64,000 nt of DNA from positions 3,968,001-4,032,000 of the forward strand of contig OZ252023.1 of the NCBI GenBank assembly GCA_965247425.1, read 5' to 3'. The translations under genes were made by a program, and so were the position numbers. The stretch comes from CAZOZZ01 sp965247425. Lineage in GTDB: Bacteria > Acidobacteriota > Terriglobia > 20CM-2-55-15. The notes under the pieces were generated by a model. The model made no database searches, was not told the origin of the DNA, and saw only the letters and a list, made by a program, of their open reading frames with translations. Position 1 is the stretch's first letter, and each line of letters begins with the position of its first letter. This document shows, one piece after another, positions 61,329 through 64,000 of this stretch.

Positions 61329-62591
61329 CTACTGGCCGCTCAAACTGACCATCAGCAGCAGCATCTGTTTGATCCCATCGTAGATGGGTTCAATCTCGAT
61401 GCCTTCACTCTCCTGATGGGTCCGCTCGCCCTTCGCCGCTCCGATCGAGATCGACGGTATTCCCATTTCCATGGCCACGTTCGCATCGGTGGATCCCCGA
61501 AGCGTCAGTTCCGCCTCCATTCCAAGCGCGTCCAGGACAGCGACGCCTGTCTGCACGATCGACGAATCCAGCGCACCTGAAATCTGGGCCGCGGGGAGGA
61601 TCAACGGTCTCTCCACGCTCAAACGCACCCCTTCCATCTGGGCTGCATGCTCGGCCGCGTCTTGGATCTTGTCCTCCATGTCCTTGAGCTTCTCAGGGTC
61701 CGCCGAACGAACATCGACGGTAAAGAAGGATTCCTCGGAGATGGCGTTAAAAACCTTTCCGCCACCCAGCAACCCCACGTTGTAGACCGTTCCCATCTCG
61801 TTGCCGGCGGGTTGCAGGGGAATGGTGTAGATCTGGGAGATCGCGCTGGCAATCGCCTTTGCGGGATTCGGTTGTCCGGCGCTGCGATTGGTGTGTGAAC
61901 CGTCCGAACTGAAGATGAACTTATACCAACTGATTCCCAGAGCTCCGTAGCTCATCTGTCCGAGCGTCCCGTCGACCGCAATAAACATGTCCAGGCGATC
62001 CTTCCAATCTTCCAGGAACGCTCGAGCGCCAAACAGTCCCAATTCCTCTTCCACCGTGAAGACGATCATCAGATCGCCCTTCGTCTGGATCCCGGCGTCC
62101 TTGAGCGCACGCGCCGCCCATAGAAGGCCGATGCAGCCCGATGTGTCGTCGCCGACACCGGGGGCGTAGAGTCGCCCCTCCTCCCGCCGGACCTCGACGG
62201 GGGTGTCGATGTTGAAAACCGTATCCATGTGCGCTGCCAGGGCGACGGTTGGCCCACCGCCGGAACCCTTGATCGTCGCGATCAGGTTTCCCCTCGCATC
62301 GGATGAAATCTCGTCCACCCCAATCGCTTCCAACTGTTCGCGAAGATAGGCGGCTCTCTGTTCCTCCATGGTGGAAGGAGCGGGTATTTCCGTCAGCTTG
62401 ATCCACTCGTCGACGATGGTTTCCCGATTGGCTTCAATGTAGTCGAACGCCGATTGGACGGAGGTGTCCGAGAGCATCGATTCGTTGAACTGAGAACTCC
62501 CCTGAGCGCCCGCCCAGGCTAGCGGGAACGTCGCAATCAGGGCCATGAAGGTCGAGAAGAGAAGTTTGAGTGCGGTCCTGTGGACGTTCAT
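61329..62591 (-). CDS. exported M20-family metallopeptidase
   Basis: A 420-residue peptidase with a signal sequence (LKLLFSTFMALIATFPLAWAGAQ). Metal ligands: His in ALAAHMDTVFNID, Asp in GVGDDTSG, the catalytic Glu pair in FTVEEELGLFG, and the C-terminal His in ERTHQESEGIEIE. A dimerisation domain (KFIFSSDGSHTNRSAGQPNPA) lies in the middle. The ATG at 62591 follows AAGGGGAAA; the open frame upstream to 62783 lacks a start site. Likely a periplasmic di- or tripeptidase. Confidence 0.88.
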   Translation of the reverse strand: MNVHRTALKLLFSTFMALIATFPLAWAGAQGSSQFNESMLSDTSVQSAFDYIEANRETIVDEWIKLTEIPAPSTMEEQRAAYLREQLEAIGVDEISSDARGNLIATIKGSGGGPTVALAAHMDTVFNIDTPVEVRREEGRLYAPGVGDDTSGCIGLLWAARALKDAGIQTKGDLMIVFTVEEELGLFGARAFLEDWKDRLDMFIAVDGTLGQMSYGALGISWYKFIFSSDGSHTNRSAGQPNPAKAIASAISQIYTIPLQPAGNEMGTVYNVGLLGGGKVFNAISEESFFTVDVRSADPEKLKDMEDKIQDAAEHAAQMEGVRLSVERPLILPAAQISGALDSSIVQTGVAVLDALGMEAELTLRGSTDANVAMEMGIPSISIGAAKGERTHQESEGIEIEPIYDGIKQMLLLMVSLSGQ

Positions 62592-62806
62592 GCGTTTCCC
62601 CTTTTGGTTGAGCCTTTCAGACGTCGTTCGAATGCGACCGGTTCGATTATCTCCGGTTTTCCTCGTCAGACAACAAGAGAATGAATTCGGGTATCGAGGC
62701 TCTTCCCGTGACTGTGAACATGATTGGGCCAGCGACGGCCGCGGCCGTACACACTCTCCCCGGCGTTCGATGTGATCAGACATTTTTTGATTAAGTTGGC
62801 CATTCG

Positions 62807-62819
62807 GTTGGTAACCAAC
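62807..62819. promoter_or_regulatory. palindrome upstream of padR
   Basis: GTTGGTAACCAAC is an odd perfect palindrome (GTTGGT, centre, ACCAAC), 53 bases before the padR ATG. It may be an operator of the third PadR/ADOP operon. Its arms differ from the other two PadR dyads, so the assignment is tentative. Confidence 0.35.
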
Positions 62820-62871
62820 GACACCTTAGTTTAGTCTAGGTATTGATTAAAATAGGGTGTATTTTGTTTCC

Positions 62872-63210
62872 ATGAGACGACGACAAACGAGGGACCTGTT
62901 CCCCGGAGCCCTGGAGATGATGATTCTGCGCACGTTGAAGCAGGAGCCGTTGCACGGGTATGCGCTCACACAACGCATCAAGAGATCCTCCAGGGAACTG
63001 CTGCAGATCGAGGAAGGTTCGCTGTATCCGGCCCTTCAACGCATGCTGAAAGAACGCTGGGTCCACGCGAAATGGGGGGTCTCCGCCACGAACCGACGTG
63101 TCCGCATCTACACCCTGACGCCGGCGGGTGAAAGACGTCTCGAAAGTGAGGTATCCAGCTTCGAACGAATGCTGGAAGGAATTCAGCGCGTTCTCGCTGA
63201 GGAGAAATAA
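62872..63210 (+). CDS. PadR-family transcriptional regulator
   Basis: A 112-residue regulator: LEMMILRTLKQEPLHGYALTQRI, EGSLYPALQRMLKERWVHAKW, RIYTLTPAGERRLESEV. The ATG at 62872 is chosen; a GTG at 62857 is possible. No clear ribosome site precedes it, so it may be leaderless. Its stop overlaps the next ATG (TAATG), coupling it to the third ADOP permease. The same PadR/ADOP arrangement occurs at 31416-34425 and 40110-43063. Confidence 0.9.
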   Translation: MRRRQTRDLFPGALEMMILRTLKQEPLHGYALTQRIKRSSRELLQIEEGSLYPALQRMLKERWVHAKWGVSATNRRVRIYTLTPAGERRLESEVSSFERMLEGIQRVLAEEK

Positions 63211-64000
63211 TGAACTGGATGACGCGGATTTTTACTCGCCGTCGGCTCTACCGTGACCTGTCCGAAGAGATGCGTCAACACCTGGACGAAAAGGCGGACG
63301 CCCTTCGGCAGGAAGGCATGTCCCGCGAGGAAGCCAAAGCTGCGGCCCATCGTGCGTTTGGAAATCTTCGGTCCCTGGAAGAGTCCGGCCGTGAGCCATG
63401 GCAATGGCCCACCATCGAAAGTTTTTTCTTCGACGTTCGTTATGCTTTCCGCCAGCTTCGAAGGCAACCAGGCTTTACGATCGTCGCCATCCTGATTCTC
63501 GGCATCGGTATCGGAGCAAATACCGCTGTCTTCAGTGTGATCGACACTCTCTTGCTGGAACCGCTGCCGTTCCGGGCACCCGAGCGTCTGACCTGGATAA
63601 TAAACAGAGACACGCAGGGACTATCAGGCCGCACTTCGACCGTCGCGACGTACGAAGCCCTGACGAAGATGCGAAGCTTCGAGGAGATGACGACCTACGA
63701 GGCCTTCTTTGCGCGGTCCAGCTACAAGCTCACCGGCGACGCCGATCCCGATCGCGTGTCCGGTGTCATGATTCCCGCGAATTTTTTTCCTTTTCTCGGT
63801 GTGGCGCCCCTGATCGGTCGAACCTTTACTGATGAAGAGTGCCTGGGGAGTGGTCCGGGTGCGGTCGTTCTCAGTCATGGCCTGTGGGCGCGGCGCTACT
63901 CATCCGACCCCGGCGTGATCGGCCGCCAGGTCGTCGTCAACGACCGCCCGGCCACGATTGTCGGCGTCATGCCTCCCACGTTCGATTTCGGTTCCGTTTT
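63210..64000 (+). CDS. ADOP-type permease, N-terminal part (runs off the window)
   Basis: Reads continuously from ATG 63210 to the end: MNWMTRIFTRRRLYRDLSEE, then the ADOP N-terminal signature EEMRQHLDEKADALRQEG with AAAHRAFGN. A membrane helix (PGFTIVAILILGIGIGANTAVFSVID) and part of the first MacB-like periplasmic domain follow (GDADPDRVSGVMIPANFFPFLGV). No frameshift is seen in this part. It probably forms an operon with the PadR gene and continues beyond base 64000. Confidence 0.9.
   Translation, partial: MNWMTRIFTRRRLYRDLSEEMRQHLDEKADALRQEGMSREEAKAAAHRAFGNLRSLEESGREPWQWPTIESFFFDVRYAFRQLRRQPGFTIVAILILGIGIGANTAVFSVIDTLLLEPLPFRAPERLTWIINRDTQGLSGRTSTVATYEALTKMRSFEEMTTYEAFFARSSYKLTGDADPDRVSGVMIPANFFPFLGVAPLIGRTFTDEECLGSGPGAVVLSHGLWARRYSSDPGVIGRQVVVNDRPATIVGVMPPTFDFGSV

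Noticed and set aside
1..64000. CRISPR arrays, tRNA, rRNA, riboswitches and defence systems
   Set aside because: No regularly spaced repeats, cloverleaf-like genes, rRNA segments, known leader structures or defence gene clusters were recognised on either strand.

Overview
The window looks like chromosomal DNA of a moderately high-GC, Gram-negative, aerobic heterotroph. The most likely phylum is Acidobacteriota; this is inferred from gene families, as no rRNA or tRNA marker is present. The indicators are three PadR regulators each directly followed by a large duplicated-permease (ADOP-type MacB/FtsX) gene, an ECF sigma factor next to a Ser/Thr kinase with a beta-propeller tail, a remnant of an Oar-like TonB receptor, a VWFA-type secreted protein, and many exported hydrolases (sulfatase, amidase, M20 and M28 peptidases, amidohydrolase, creatininase-like, CotH-like).

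Layout. 1-3399 is an IS1380-family element cut by the window edge and interrupted at 802/3309 by an IS91-type element (803-3308) carrying a tyrosine recombinase and an HUH transposase. 3437-7224 holds a small Cys-rich protein, a broken bactofilin-like gene, a ferredoxin-NADP reductase, a miniature inverted-repeat element and an arylsulfotransferase-like protein. 7387-12951 holds an esterase, amidase, NTF2-like protein, Kv/RCK potassium channel and a two-domain retropepsin-like protein. 13425-15001 is a two-gene DDE transposon. 15414-19840 is an Oar remnant, ECF sigma factor and frameshifted kinase. 20168-24501 is a CHRD protein followed by a cytochrome c/PQQ dehydrogenase gene that a second, intact IS1380 copy (20647-22394) has split after its seventh codon. 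24673-31276 carries secreted proteins: DUF1579-like, LVIVD lipoprotein, sulfatase, creatininase-like and CotH-like. 31416-36641 has a PadR/ADOP pair, an M28 peptidase, a deaminase and a membrane protein. 36885-40095 is a decayed region: a broken TAP-like hydrolase, a NatA-type ATPase, and a deletion that fuses the first codons of natB to the end of a sigma-factor gene. 40110-43063 is a second PadR/ADOP pair, with the ADOP frameshifted. 43304-50011 has an esterase, a secreted protein, an adenylate cyclase split by an amber codon, a second miniature element and typA. 50325-57151 has an Omp85-like protein, then DUF4390-like, NtrY-like and NtrX-like genes that are all disrupted, then a VWA-ankyrin protein. 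57151-64000 has a third miniature element, an amidohydrolase, acyl-CoA ligase, DUF4159 protein, M20 peptidase, and a third PadR/ADOP pair running off the end.

What stands out is the density of recent mobile DNA and broken genes. Two IS1380 copies are identical wherever both can be read. Three unrelated miniature inverted-repeat elements lie next to stop codons. At least nine genes carry frameshifts, in-frame stops or deletions. Genuine decay and indel errors in the assembly cannot be told apart from the sequence alone.
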